Assembly: GCF_013032005.1 (NCBI RefSeq)
Contig: NZ_WQBE01000019.1
Location: 1 to 41,589, forward strand
Direction of reading: 5' to 3'
Source of the DNA: Ruegeria atlantica
Lineage (GTDB): Bacteria; Pseudomonadota; Alphaproteobacteria; Rhodobacterales; Rhodobacteraceae
Length of the DNA: 41,589 bases
The first letter of the stretch is position 1. Each line of letters starts with the position of its first letter. The notes beneath the pieces were generated by a model that worked only from the letters and a program-made list of their open reading frames with translations, had not been told where the DNA came from and did not search any database. Of this stretch, positions 7,836-15,872 are shown piece after piece. Both the position numbers and the translations under genes were made by a program.

Positions 7836-8810
7836 ATGAAGATTGACATCAAATTATTGGTTGGGGCTTCCGCAATTGCGCTATTGTCGCTATCGGGGAC
7901 AGCCTCAGCGCAGGATTGTCCACGCGGTGACCTAGACGAGCGCTTTTGTGACGCCGATGGGGATTTGATCGCGGATATTCCAACAGATGCCTCCGAGCAA
8001 ATTGATCCAGACACCTTGATTTTTGCATATACACCAGTCGAAGACCCGGCCGTTTACAAAACCGCATGGTCAGACTTTCTTGAGCATTTGAAGGCGGAAA
8101 CCGGCAAGGACGTCGTCTTTTTTCCGGTTCAGAACAACGCAGCTCAGATCGAAGCGATGCGTTCGGGGCGTCTCCATATTGCGGGCTTCAACACCGGTTC
8201 CAACCCACTGGCTGTAAACTGCGCCGGGTTCCGGCCATTCACGATCATGGCTTCGAAAGACGGTAATTTTGGCTATGAGATGGAGATTATTACCTTTCCT
8301 GGTTCGGGCATCGAAAAGGTTGAGGACATCAAAGGCAAGCAACTGGCCTTTACGTCCCCCACATCCAACTCGGGCTTCAAAGCGCCATCAGCAATTTTGA
8401 AGAGCGACTTTGATCTTCTGCCGGAACGCGATTTCGAACCTGTCTATTCGGGCAAGCATGACAACTCGATCTTGGGCGTGGCCAACAAGGATTACCTAGC
8501 GGCTTCGATTGCCAATTCGGTAAAATCACGGATGATCTTGCGTGATGTAATCAACGAAGACGACGTTGTTACGATCTATAAATCGCAGACTTTCCCGACC
8601 ACAGGATTTGGCACCGTTTACAACCTGAAGCCTGAGCTGCAGGAGAAAATCCGCAATGCGTTCTTCAATTTTGACTGGGAGGGCACGACACTTGAAGCTG
8701 AATTCTCGAAGTCGAACGAAGGCCAGTTTCTTGAAATGACCTATCAGGAATTCTGGGATGTCATTCGTAAAATTGACGCAGCAAATGGCGTCTCCTACGC
8801 CTGCCAGTGA
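7836..8810 (+). CDS. phnD: Phosphate/phosphite/phosphonate-type ABC transporter binding protein
   Basis: A 324-residue PhnD-family periplasmic binding protein. The signal peptide occupies residues 1-25 (MKIDIKLLVGASAIALLSLS, cleavage after ASA), followed by DCPRGDLDERFCDADGD with a probable Cys-Cys pair. The mature domain has the family's FAYTPVED start, QNNAAQIEAMRSGRLHIAGF and FTSPTSNSGFKAPS ligand-loop segments. GGGAGG precedes the ATG. No C-P lyase or phosphonatase gene lies in the window, so a phosphonate ligand is not proven; phosphite or small phosphate esters are possible. It is followed by phnC and two phnE genes. The symbol is given by family. Confidence 0.88.
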   Translation: MKIDIKLLVGASAIALLSLSGTASAQDCPRGDLDERFCDADGDLIADIPTDASEQIDPDTLIFAYTPVEDPAVYKTAWSDFLEHLKAETGKDVVFFPVQNNAAQIEAMRSGRLHIAGFNTGSNPLAVNCAGFRPFTIMASKDGNFGYEMEIITFPGSGIEKVEDIKGKQLAFTSPTSNSGFKAPSAILKSDFDLLPERDFEPVYSGKHDNSILGVANKDYLAASIANSVKSRMILRDVINEDDVVTIYKSQTFPTTGFGTVYNLKPELQEKIRNAFFNFDWEGTTLEAEFSKSNEGQFLEMTYQEFWDVIRKIDAANGVSYACQ

Positions 8811-8826
8811 CCCTTGGCCAATACTG

Positions 8827-8844
8827 CGGGCCCGAAAGGGCCCG
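8827..8844 (+). other. Intercistronic GC hairpin between phnD and phnC
   Basis: CGGGCCC at 8827-8833 and GGGCCCG at 8838-8844 form a perfect 7-bp stem closed by a GAAA tetraloop, followed by TTATTC. It begins 16 bases after the phnD stop codon and ends 26 bases before the phnC start. Such hairpins often stabilise the binding-protein mRNA or cause partial termination, so that the periplasmic protein is made in excess. Confidence 0.6.
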
Positions 8845-8870
8845 TTATTCAACCTAATCTGGGGCATTTT

Positions 8871-9665
8871 ATGCTGCGTCTTCAAAAGCTGACGAAAACA
8901 TACAAGACCGGAGATCAGGCGCTAAAGGCCATCGATCTTGAGGTGCCCAAAGGACAGGTGCTTGCGTTGATCGGACCCTCGGGTGCAGGCAAGTCGACCA
9001 TGATCCGCTGTATTAACCGCTTGGTCGAACCCACAAGCGGCGGCGTCCTTCTGGATGATGTGGACCTGACAAAACTCGGCTCGGGCGCTTTGCGGAAAGC
9101 GCGCCGGGAAATGGGTATGATCTTTCAGGAATATGCCCTGGTCGAACGCCTCACAGTGATGGAAAACGTATTGTCGGGACGGCTGGGATATGTGGGATTC
9201 TGGCGCAGTTTCCTACGGCGATATCCGCAGTCGGACGTTGACGAGGCTTTCCGCCTGCTTGATCGGGTGGGGTTGTTACACATGGCTGACAAACGCGCCG
9301 ACGAGTTGTCAGGGGGGCAACGCCAAAGGGTCGGCATCTGCCGCGCCTTGATTCAAAACCCAAAATTGCTGCTGGTCGACGAGCCAACAGCATCGCTCGA
9401 CCCGAAAACCAGCCGTCAGATCATGCGACTTATTACCGAGCTGTGTCAGGAGCGCGGATTGGCGGCGATCATCAATATCCATGACGTGGCACTTGCCCAG
9501 ATGTTCGTTCCTCGCGTCGTGGGCCTCCGCTTTGGCGAAATCGTCTATGATGGTCTTCCAACAGGCCTTACCCCCGAAAAGCTGACTGAAATCTATGGGG
9601 AGGAAGACTGGGAAGCGACCATCGAAAAAGTGGACGAAGATGAAGATGTCGAGGCTGCAGAATGA
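8871..9665 (+). CDS. phnC: Phosphonate-type ABC transporter ATP-binding protein
   Basis: A 264-residue ATPase with Walker [10 protein letters not shown], signature LSGGQRQR, Walker B LLLVDEP and a switch His in NIHDV, as in PhnC. The ATG at 8871 is preferred because the product then begins [12 protein letters not shown] as PhnC proteins do. The upstream in-frame start at 8814 would translate through the intercistronic hairpin. A weak TGGGGC ribosome-binding sequence precedes it. The C-terminus is unusually acidic (about 15 residues rich in Asp and Glu). It overlaps phnE by 4 bp. Confidence 0.92.
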   Translation: MLRLQKLTKTYKTGDQALKAIDLEVPKGQVLALIGPSGAGKSTMIRCINRLVEPTSGGVLLDDVDLTKLGSGALRKARREMGMIFQEYALVERLTVMENVLSGRLGYVGFWRSFLRRYPQSDVDEAFRLLDRVGLLHMADKRADELSGGQRQRVGICRALIQNPKLLLVDEPTASLDPKTSRQIMRLITELCQERGLAAIINIHDVALAQMFVPRVVGLRFGEIVYDGLPTGLTPEKLTEIYGEEDWEATIEKVDEDEDVEAAE

Positions 9666-10477
9666 GCCATCGAGAGTTAGACGACATGCTGGGAAAAGGC
9701 TGGCGTAAACCGGCCTTTGTAAAACACCCTTTGCTCCGCTGGGTATTGATCCTAGGCTTTTTCGCCTACCTAATCGCGGCCTTCATGACCATCGATGTCG
9801 ATTGGGGCCGTGTCTATGAAGGGCTGGATCGGGGGTGGGCATTTGTACTTGCGTTTACCAGCCCGGACTTCGTTTCGCGGTGGTCAGACATTTGGAGCGG
9901 TCTTCTGGAGAGTATCATTATGACCGTGGCTGCGTCGGTCGTGGGTATCTTGATCTCGATCCCAATAGGGTTGGGCGCAGCACGAAATATCGCCCCTTTA
10001 CCAGTCTACATGATTTGCCGGGGCATTGTTGCCATCAGTCGAGCCTTGCAAGAAATCATCGTGGCCATTTTGCTGGTGGCTATCTTCGGTTTTGGTCCGC
10101 TGGCCGGATTTCTGACCCTTTCCTTCGCCACCATCGGATTTCTCTCAAAACTTTTGGCCGAAGACATCGAAGCGATGGACAAGGTTCAGGCCGAGGCGAT
10201 CAAGGCTTCTGGTGCGCGTTGGCCGCAATGGATCAACTATGGCGTTCAGCCACAGGTTATGCCGAGACTTGTGGGCCTTTCCATGTACAGGATCGACATC
10301 AATTTCCGAGAAAGTGCAATTCTTGGTCTGGTCGGTGCCGGCGGGATTGGCGCGACGTTGAACACTGCGTTCGATCGATATGAGTACGACACAGCGGCGG
10401 CCATTCTAATCCTGATCATCGGGATCGTCATGGCACTTGAATACCTTTCGGGAATTATCCGCGCGAGGGTTCAGTAG
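9662..10477 (+). CDS. phnE: Phosphonate-type ABC transporter permease 1
   Basis: A 271-residue inner-membrane permease with about six hydrophobic segments. The EAA-type loop, [17 protein letters not shown], contacts PhnC. The [19 protein letters not shown] segment near the C-terminus is the PhnE signature. The ATG overlaps the phnC stop codon (ATGA), and the stop codon overlaps the GTG of the next gene by one base. It pairs with the second permease to form the membrane channel. Confidence 0.92.
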   Translation: MSHRELDDMLGKGWRKPAFVKHPLLRWVLILGFFAYLIAAFMTIDVDWGRVYEGLDRGWAFVLAFTSPDFVSRWSDIWSGLLESIIMTVAASVVGILISIPIGLGAARNIAPLPVYMICRGIVAISRALQEIIVAILLVAIFGFGPLAGFLTLSFATIGFLSKLLAEDIEAMDKVQAEAIKASGARWPQWINYGVQPQVMPRLVGLSMYRIDINFRESAILGLVGAGGIGATLNTAFDRYEYDTAAAILILIIGIVMALEYLSGIIRARVQ

Positions 10478-11292
10478 TGCCTGTTCTTGAACAAAACGAT
10501 ACGCAGATCTGGCGCAGACGGACGACGGGTCAAAGTCTTGTTCGCTGGTTTGGCTGGCTTTTGGGTGTGGCTGTCTTTGTTTATTGCTGGCAGTTCATTT
10601 CGGAATCGACGACCTGGTTTTTCGTTTGGGATGCCCCCCGCATTGCCAACGATATCTGGACCCGCGCAACGCCTCCCAAATGGGATTACATCACACAGCT
10701 GGGCCGCCCGATTTGGGATACGCTGAACATCGCCACCCTAGGTACAATCATCGCCTTGTGCATGGCAGTGCCGGTTGCCTTCTTGGCCGCGCGCAACACC
10801 ACACCGTCGACATTATTCATTCGACCCATAGCTTTGTTGATCATTGTCTCGACCCGCTCTATCAACTCGCTGATCTGGGCGCTTCTATTGATCGCAATTA
10901 TTGGCCCAGGCGTCTTTGCAGGTGTTATTGCAATTGCCATCCGTTCAATCGGGTTCTGCGCAAAGCTTCTGTATGAAGCCATAGAGGAAATTGATCACAC
11001 TCAGGTCGAAGCGATCACGGCGACCGGTGCGTCGCGCTGGCAGGTCATGGCTTACGGGATTGTTCCACAGATCCTGCCCGCTTTTGCAGGCATTGCCGTT
11101 TTTCGTTGGGACATAAATATCCGCGAGTCCACGGTTCTGGGCCTGGTTGGTGCCGGAGGTATTGGATTGCAACTGTCAGCTTCGCTCAACGTTCTGGCTT
11201 GGCCACAGGTCAGCCTGATCCTGATTGTAATTCTCGTCGCGGTTTTGATCAGCGAATGGGTCTCGGCAAAAGTTCGAGGGGCGATCATTTGA
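10477..11292 (+). CDS. phnE: Phosphonate-type ABC transporter permease 2
   Basis: A second PhnE-family permease, also 271 residues, starting at a GTG that shares its first base with the upstream TAG. It carries the EAA-type loop EAITATGASRWQVMAYG and the C-terminal [19 protein letters not shown] segment, clearly paralogous to permease 1. Two different PhnE subunits per transporter is a common arrangement in alphaproteobacteria. Confidence 0.92.
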   Translation: MPVLEQNDTQIWRRRTTGQSLVRWFGWLLGVAVFVYCWQFISESTTWFFVWDAPRIANDIWTRATPPKWDYITQLGRPIWDTLNIATLGTIIALCMAVPVAFLAARNTTPSTLFIRPIALLIIVSTRSINSLIWALLLIAIIGPGVFAGVIAIAIRSIGFCAKLLYEAIEEIDHTQVEAITATGASRWQVMAYGIVPQILPAFAGIAVFRWDINIRESTVLGLVGAGGIGLQLSASLNVLAWPQVSLILIVILVAVLISEWVSAKVRGAII

Positions 11293-12194
11293 CCGGGTTC
11301 TCTGCGCAGGAGGCTTTCGATGCCTATGAAGCTGTACGACATCGCCTTCCGGAAGCTAGACCTACTGAAGTGACATATCGTCAGGTTGAAACGCTTGATG
11401 ACATAGCTCATGAGTTCGATGTATTCCTCCTCGACGCCTTCGGGGTTCTTAATATAGGTGACACAGCAATCCCGGATACACCGGATCGGGTCAGGTCACT
11501 GAAAGCCGCCGGCAAACGTGTTTTGGTCGTTTCAAATGCTGCTGGGTTTCCTCACACAACTCTGTTGGAAAAATATTCTAGGCTTGGTTATGACTTCGCG
11601 CCCCGAGACGTGATCACCAGCCGGGCCACGTTGCTATCAGAAATAAACGGTCAAAGTGGGTTGCATTGGGGCTTGATGGCGACCCCCAGCGCCGGTCTTC
11701 GCGATTTGGAAGGGCTGAAACTATCCTACCTCGAGGATGACCCGAAGCCCTACGAAACCGTTGACGGGTTTCTAATGATAGGATCAGCGGTTTGGACTGA
11801 ATCGCGTCAAGCTATGCTAGAGACTGCCTTGCTTGAACGGCCTCGCCCGGTAATGGTCGGCAACCCTGATATCGTCGCGCCCCGCGAGTACGGGTTTTCA
11901 AAAGAGCCCGGTCTTTTCGCGCACAGGCTGGCAGACCGGACAGGTGTTGTTCCTCAGTTCTTTGGAAAGCCTTTCGCCAACATCTATGATCTTGCTTTCC
12001 AACGTCTCGGGCACATCGACAGGTCCCGGGTTCTGATGGTTGGCGACAGCCTGCACACCGACATTCTGGGCGCATCCAGCGCTGGCATAGATTCGGCACT
12101 CATTTCAGGATATGGATTCTTCGCAGGGCATGATGTTGAAGCAGCGATCAAGAAGGCGGGGATAGTGCCAAACTTTGTAGTAGGCCGGCCTTGA
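11289..12194 (+). CDS. HAD superfamily class IIA hydrolase (NagD-like phosphatase)
   Basis: A phosphatase of 301 residues from a TTG at 11289 that overlaps the phnE stop codon. No in-frame ATG lies nearby, and earlier in-frame starts lie deep inside phnE. HAD motif I is FLLDAFGVL, with an aromatic residue in place of the second Asp as in the class IIA subgroup of about 280-300 residues. Motif II is VVSNAAG, the Lys is in FGKP, and motif IV is MVGDSLHTDILGA. As the last gene of the phn-like operon it probably removes phosphate from the imported compound or its product. The TTG start is an inference from overlap and frame. Confidence 0.83.
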   Translation: MTGFSAQEAFDAYEAVRHRLPEARPTEVTYRQVETLDDIAHEFDVFLLDAFGVLNIGDTAIPDTPDRVRSLKAAGKRVLVVSNAAGFPHTTLLEKYSRLGYDFAPRDVITSRATLLSEINGQSGLHWGLMATPSAGLRDLEGLKLSYLEDDPKPYETVDGFLMIGSAVWTESRQAMLETALLERPRPVMVGNPDIVAPREYGFSKEPGLFAHRLADRTGVVPQFFGKPFANIYDLAFQRLGHIDRSRVLMVGDSLHTDILGASSAGIDSALISGYGFFAGHDVEAAIKKAGIVPNFVVGRP

Positions 12195-12372
12195 GTCTAG
12201 AGCATTCGTTTTCGATAAGTATCCCGTTCAAATCGAATGTCCTGCAAGCCCGCATTTCGAACATGCTGACCATGGAAATACTGCGCTGTGGACCAACGGC
12301 AGCTTTGCCCCCCTCGCGGCAATGCGACCCCCGGTCTAAAGTCTGGATTGGGCTGTGATGCGACGTGTCGGC

Positions 12373-13008
12373 TCAGCCGTTGAACCAAATCGGAGCATCG
12401 CCTTCTGACCAAGTTGTGTACTTTCGCATCACTAGCAAAAATACTTCACTGTCCAGGAATTGATCTAGCCACGCCACTAAATTCGGCCACTCCTGTGCGT
12501 CAAACCGCGCCCGGTCTATATGCGCAAACTGGCGAACAAATGGTAGAATCGCCAAATCGGCGAGAGTGGGGCGATCTCCAAAAAGCCAGGCCCTCCCGAC
12601 TAACCGCTCGTCGAGGTTGAGCAAGTAGCTCGCCGCTTTCCTGCGCTCCTTTTGGACGTCTAAGTCCGGATACCGCACGACGTATTTTGTGTGATCTAAT
12701 GCATCCTTGAATGGGCCATCATTTGCCGCGATTAGGCCCCAACCTTCTTGAGGCATATCCAAAAGTCGCTGCGGATCATTTTGTTGAAGCGCCCAAATCA
12801 TGATTTCCAGGCTTTCATCTATTACTTTGTCTGGAAGTCGAAGCGCGGGCACTGTTCCGGACGGGGATGTTTGTAAGAAAGCCTCAGGTTTGTCCTGCAA
12901 AAGAATCTCGCGCAGCTCGACTGTGACTCGTGAACTCGCCAATGCGAGACGGGCCCTTATGGCGTATGGGCAGCGACGGAACGACCATAAGATAGGGTAT
13001 TGAGCCAT
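12373..13008 (-). CDS. Glutathione S-transferase family protein
   Basis: A 211-residue protein with an N-terminal thioredoxin-like GST domain (about 1-75) and a C-terminal helical domain. The active-site region reads SFRRCPYAIRARLAL, with Cys13 in a glutaredoxin-like CPYA motif, as in Cys-type GSTs. SGTVPAL is the cis-Pro loop and ESLEIM the gamma-glutamyl-binding Glu-Ser pair. The RPTLADLAILPFVRQFAH helix is the GST C-terminal hallmark. The ATG at 13008 fits the family start better than the one at 13062. It is a single gene on the opposite strand from its neighbours; its substrate is unknown. Confidence 0.85.
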   Translation of the reverse strand: MAQYPILWSFRRCPYAIRARLALASSRVTVELREILLQDKPEAFLQTSPSGTVPALRLPDKVIDESLEIMIWALQQNDPQRLLDMPQEGWGLIAANDGPFKDALDHTKYVVRYPDLDVQKERRKAASYLLNLDERLVGRAWLFGDRPTLADLAILPFVRQFAHIDRARFDAQEWPNLVAWLDQFLDSEVFLLVMRKYTTWSEGDAPIWFNG

Positions 13009-13421
13009 ACGAAGATATATCTCCAATCTACCAGCGTGGTTAAACCTCCCGTCGTTTCCCAACTGGTACTTCTGCTTGAACGCTGTCTGATACTATCGGA
13101 TGGGCCATTGCTTCACAAACATCGGCCTCAGTAGCCGTCTGGTTTGGAGATTCAGAACGAGAAAATGCGGAATTGAGTACAAGTGACTTGTCTTGCGAAG
13201 TTGCAACGCGAAAGTCCCCGAGATCTTAGAAATTGGCCCTGGGCCGGTCGCGGTGGTTATGGATTGATCGAAGAATTAGTCTATCATAGCTTGCAGCATA
13301 TGCCCAAGTTTCTCCATCTTGTCGTCTTAGAGCGCCACAGCGCTCATCGCCGAAAACGTTTTGCCGGATAGCTGGTCTTCCATTTGTGACTTAGCCAATA
13401 AAACAATTTTGGAGACCTCAG
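13009..13421. other. Intergenic region between the divergent GST and oxygenase genes
   Basis: About 413 bp that must hold the promoters of both divergent genes. A 62-codon plus-strand frame at 13183-13371 has no ribosome-binding site and unremarkable composition. I see no clear hairpin or operator. GGAGACC just before 13422 is the ribosome-binding site of the oxygenase gene. Confidence 0.4.
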
Positions 13422-14378
13422 ATGACTGAATTCACTGAAATCCCGGTGCTTGATCTTGCACCGCTGATCAATGGAGAGGATACGTCCAACCTCGCCTTGG
13501 AATTCGCCGAAGCCTATGGAAAAACCGGATTTGGCTATGTTGTTAATCACGGCGTTGATCCTGACTTGCGCGCTGCCGTGTTTGCCGCCTCGACGGAATT
13601 TCATGCACTGCCGGAGATCGAAAAACAGGCAATTGCACTAAATAAATGTCATCGTGGCTACATCGCGATCAACACCTCCACGGACGTGAACTCTGACCTG
13701 GCCAAGGTGACTAAACCCAATCAGTCCGCATCGTTCATGATGATGCGCGAGGATGCAGAGGTCGACCCTGCCGTCTATCTGTCCGGACCAAATCAATGGC
13801 CTGCTCTGGAAGGTTTCCGAGAGGCCTGCGAGGCTTATGCCGACGCGATGACAAACCTGGGTTACAAACTCATGGGTCTTGCCCTTGACGCTATTGGCGC
13901 CGCGGATCGTTCGATCCTCAGTGCATTCCAGACGCCAACGATTTGGCTGCGCCTACTCCACTATCCACCACAACCGCCACAGGCTTTGGGTGATCTTTAC
14001 GGATCTGCACCCCACAAGGACTTTGGATGTCTGACATTGCTCGCACAGGACAATGTTGGTGGTTTGCAAGTCCAGACGCCTGAGGGTCATTGGGTGGATG
14101 CACCGCCTATCGACAATGCCTTCGTGGTCAATGTAGGCGATATGCTGCACCGACTCTCCAACGGAAAGTTGTTGTCCACCCCGCACCGGGTTATCAATGC
14201 GACCGGACAACAGCGCTATTCCGTACCGTTCTTCTTCGACCCACATGTCTCTGCTGAAATCGCGCCGCTCCCTGGGACAGGGACTGCGAGATTCGATCCC
14301 CTGAAGTTTGGACAGTTTTTGAGAGGAGAACTGGAAGCAAGCTACGACGCACATCAGGTTGGCCATTCGGATACCTAA
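13422..14378 (+). CDS. 2-oxoglutarate/Fe(II)-dependent oxygenase, isopenicillin-N-synthase-like family
   Basis: A 318-residue double-stranded beta-helix oxygenase. The N-terminal IPVLDLAPL and YVVNHGV segments are typical of the IPNS/flavanone hydroxylase-like family. The iron ligands are His198 and Asp200 (APHKDFG) and His255 (STPHRV); the co-substrate-binding Arg-x-Ser is Arg265-Ser267 (RYSVPFF). The class is clear, the substrate is not. It lies upstream of, and parallel to, the quaternary-amine operon, separated by 372 bp, so it might hydroxylate a related trimethylammonium compound. It does not belong to the TauD-like family of gamma-butyrobetaine hydroxylase, so that activity would be non-orthologous. 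Confidence 0.9.
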   Translation: MTEFTEIPVLDLAPLINGEDTSNLALEFAEAYGKTGFGYVVNHGVDPDLRAAVFAASTEFHALPEIEKQAIALNKCHRGYIAINTSTDVNSDLAKVTKPNQSASFMMMREDAEVDPAVYLSGPNQWPALEGFREACEAYADAMTNLGYKLMGLALDAIGAADRSILSAFQTPTIWLRLLHYPPQPPQALGDLYGSAPHKDFGCLTLLAQDNVGGLQVQTPEGHWVDAPPIDNAFVVNVGDMLHRLSNGKLLSTPHRVINATGQQRYSVPFFFDPHVSAEIAPLPGTGTARFDPLKFGQFLRGELEASYDAHQVGHSDT

Positions 14379-14750
14379 AAGCACGCTGCGTTGGCAGTGA
14401 CATTCCACTGACCGATATGAAACGAACGTCCGCATTGCAATTGCTGCGACGCAGCTATGCGGCTTCAGATCAAAATCCTCAATGGGCCGTTTCGGTACAT
14501 GTGAGTAACGTCTGCCTCCCGGATGCTGCGTTCGGTCCGAGGTCCGTATTGAGCCCATACTCACCGATGCTGCGCTTTGAACAAATGACCGCTCCGTAGT
14601 CACCAGTGAAATCTGGATCCGCATATGCAACCAATGTCTTGACTATGATTTCGGTGATCCGGCTCAATCGAAAAACATCAAAATTCTGACCAATTATGCA
14701 TATCTCAGATTCGTAAATGGAATACTCTATGCCAATCTTGGAGGAACCAC
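14379..14750. promoter_or_regulatory. Probable promoter region of the quaternary-amine operon
   Basis: A 372-bp region with no supported gene; short frames in it lack ribosome-binding sites. It must carry the start of the long operon unless this is read through from the oxygenase gene. TTGACT at 14638 is a possible -35 box but has no good partner. AATCTGGAT near 14610 and ATCTCAGATT near 14703 form a loose inverted pair. GGAGGA precedes the Rieske start. Confidence 0.35.
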
Positions 14751-15872
14751 ATGACAGAATCTGATACGATTTCTCTTGGCTATGATCCCGATCCATCGCG
14801 TTCCAGTTCACTGCGAGCGGAGGCCTACACGGAAGAAAAGTGGTTTGACGCTGATCTCAAGGCCATCATCTCCAAGACCTGGCAGTGGGTCTGTCATGTG
14901 GAAAAAACCCGCGAGTCAGGGTCCTACGTTACAATCGAGATTGCAGGGAAGCCTATTGCCGTTGTGCGCGACAAGGAGGGCACGTTGCGCGCTTTCTACA
15001 ACGTCTGCAAGCACCGCGCCCACGAACTGCTTTCTGGCGATGGAAACACAACTCGGATCATGTGCCCTTACCATGCTTGGGTTTACAAGTTGGACGGGCA
15101 GTTGGCCCGCGCGCCCCACACCGAGAACCTTGAAGATTTTCGCACGAATGAGATTTGCCTCGACGCGGTGCAAGTCGAAGAGTTTTGCGGATTTGTATTC
15201 GTCAATCTAGACCCAAAGGCACCCTCTTTGGCGCAGCAGTCAGGCAATCTGGAAACTGAAGTGCGCCACTGGGCTCCGGACGTGGATCAACTGACCTTCG
15301 GGCACCGATTGACCTATGACATCAAATCAAACTGGAAGAACGTCGTTGATAACTTTCTTGAGTGTTATCACTGCCCGACGGCCCATAAGGATTTCTGTGA
15401 TCTTGTTGACATGGATACTTACAAGGTCACAACCTATGGCATTTATTCCAGTCACATGGCCGATGCGGGAAACAGCCCCAATGCCGCATATGACGTGTCG
15501 AACGCCACGGTCAAAACCCATGCGGTTTGGTGGCTTTATCCGACAACTTGCCTGATGCGGTATCCGGGTCGGTCCAGCATGATCGTGCTCAACGTCATCC
15601 CTGTCGGGCCGGACCGGACGTTGGAGACCTATGACTTTTTCCTCGAAACGCCTGAGCCCGACGCGATGGAGCTGGATGCCATTCGCTATTTGGATGAGGT
15701 GCTGCAGGTTGAAGACATCAGTCTTGTCGAATCTGTGCAGCGCGGTATGAGCACACCTGCTTTCACCCAAGGCAGGATCGTCAATGACCCGGATGGGTCG
15801 GGCAAATCTGAGCATGCGGTGCATCACTTTCATGGGCTGGTTCTGGATGCCTACGCCAAGGGTGCAACGTGA
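14751..15872 (+). CDS. Rieske non-heme iron oxygenase, large subunit (quaternary-ammonium type)
   Basis: A 373-residue oxygenase component. The Rieske [2Fe-2S] ligands are Cys86-x-His88 (CKHRAH) and Cys105-x2-His108 (MCPYHAW). The catalytic iron ligands are His207 and His212 in NFLECYHCPTAH, with an Asp near residue 323 probably third. The residue that passes electrons between subunits is Asp in most of these enzymes; here it is Glu204, as in carnitine monooxygenase CntA. That and the neighbouring choline-sulfate and carnitine genes suggest oxidative demethylation or cleavage of a trimethylammonium compound, GbcA- or CntA-like. No ferredoxin reductase partner gene is in the window. It is the first gene of the operon and overlaps the sulfatase gene by 4 bp. 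Confidence 0.9.
   Translation: MTESDTISLGYDPDPSRSSSLRAEAYTEEKWFDADLKAIISKTWQWVCHVEKTRESGSYVTIEIAGKPIAVVRDKEGTLRAFYNVCKHRAHELLSGDGNTTRIMCPYHAWVYKLDGQLARAPHTENLEDFRTNEICLDAVQVEEFCGFVFVNLDPKAPSLAQQSGNLETEVRHWAPDVDQLTFGHRLTYDIKSNWKNVVDNFLECYHCPTAHKDFCDLVDMDTYKVTTYGIYSSHMADAGNSPNAAYDVSNATVKTHAVWWLYPTTCLMRYPGRSSMIVLNVIPVGPDRTLETYDFFLETPEPDAMELDAIRYLDEVLQVEDISLVESVQRGMSTPAFTQGRIVNDPDGSGKSEHAVHHFHGLVLDAYAKGAT

Noticed and set aside
11106..11288. Upstream extension of the HAD gene into phnE
   Set aside because: It would overlap phnE by more than 180 bp in another frame. The HAD domain begins after 11289 and the TTG there couples to the phnE stop codon.
12195..12372. Possible small gene between the HAD and GST genes
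   Set aside because: The short minus-strand frame here runs into the GST gene in another frame and has no start signal; the 178 bp look like a convergent intergenic spacer.
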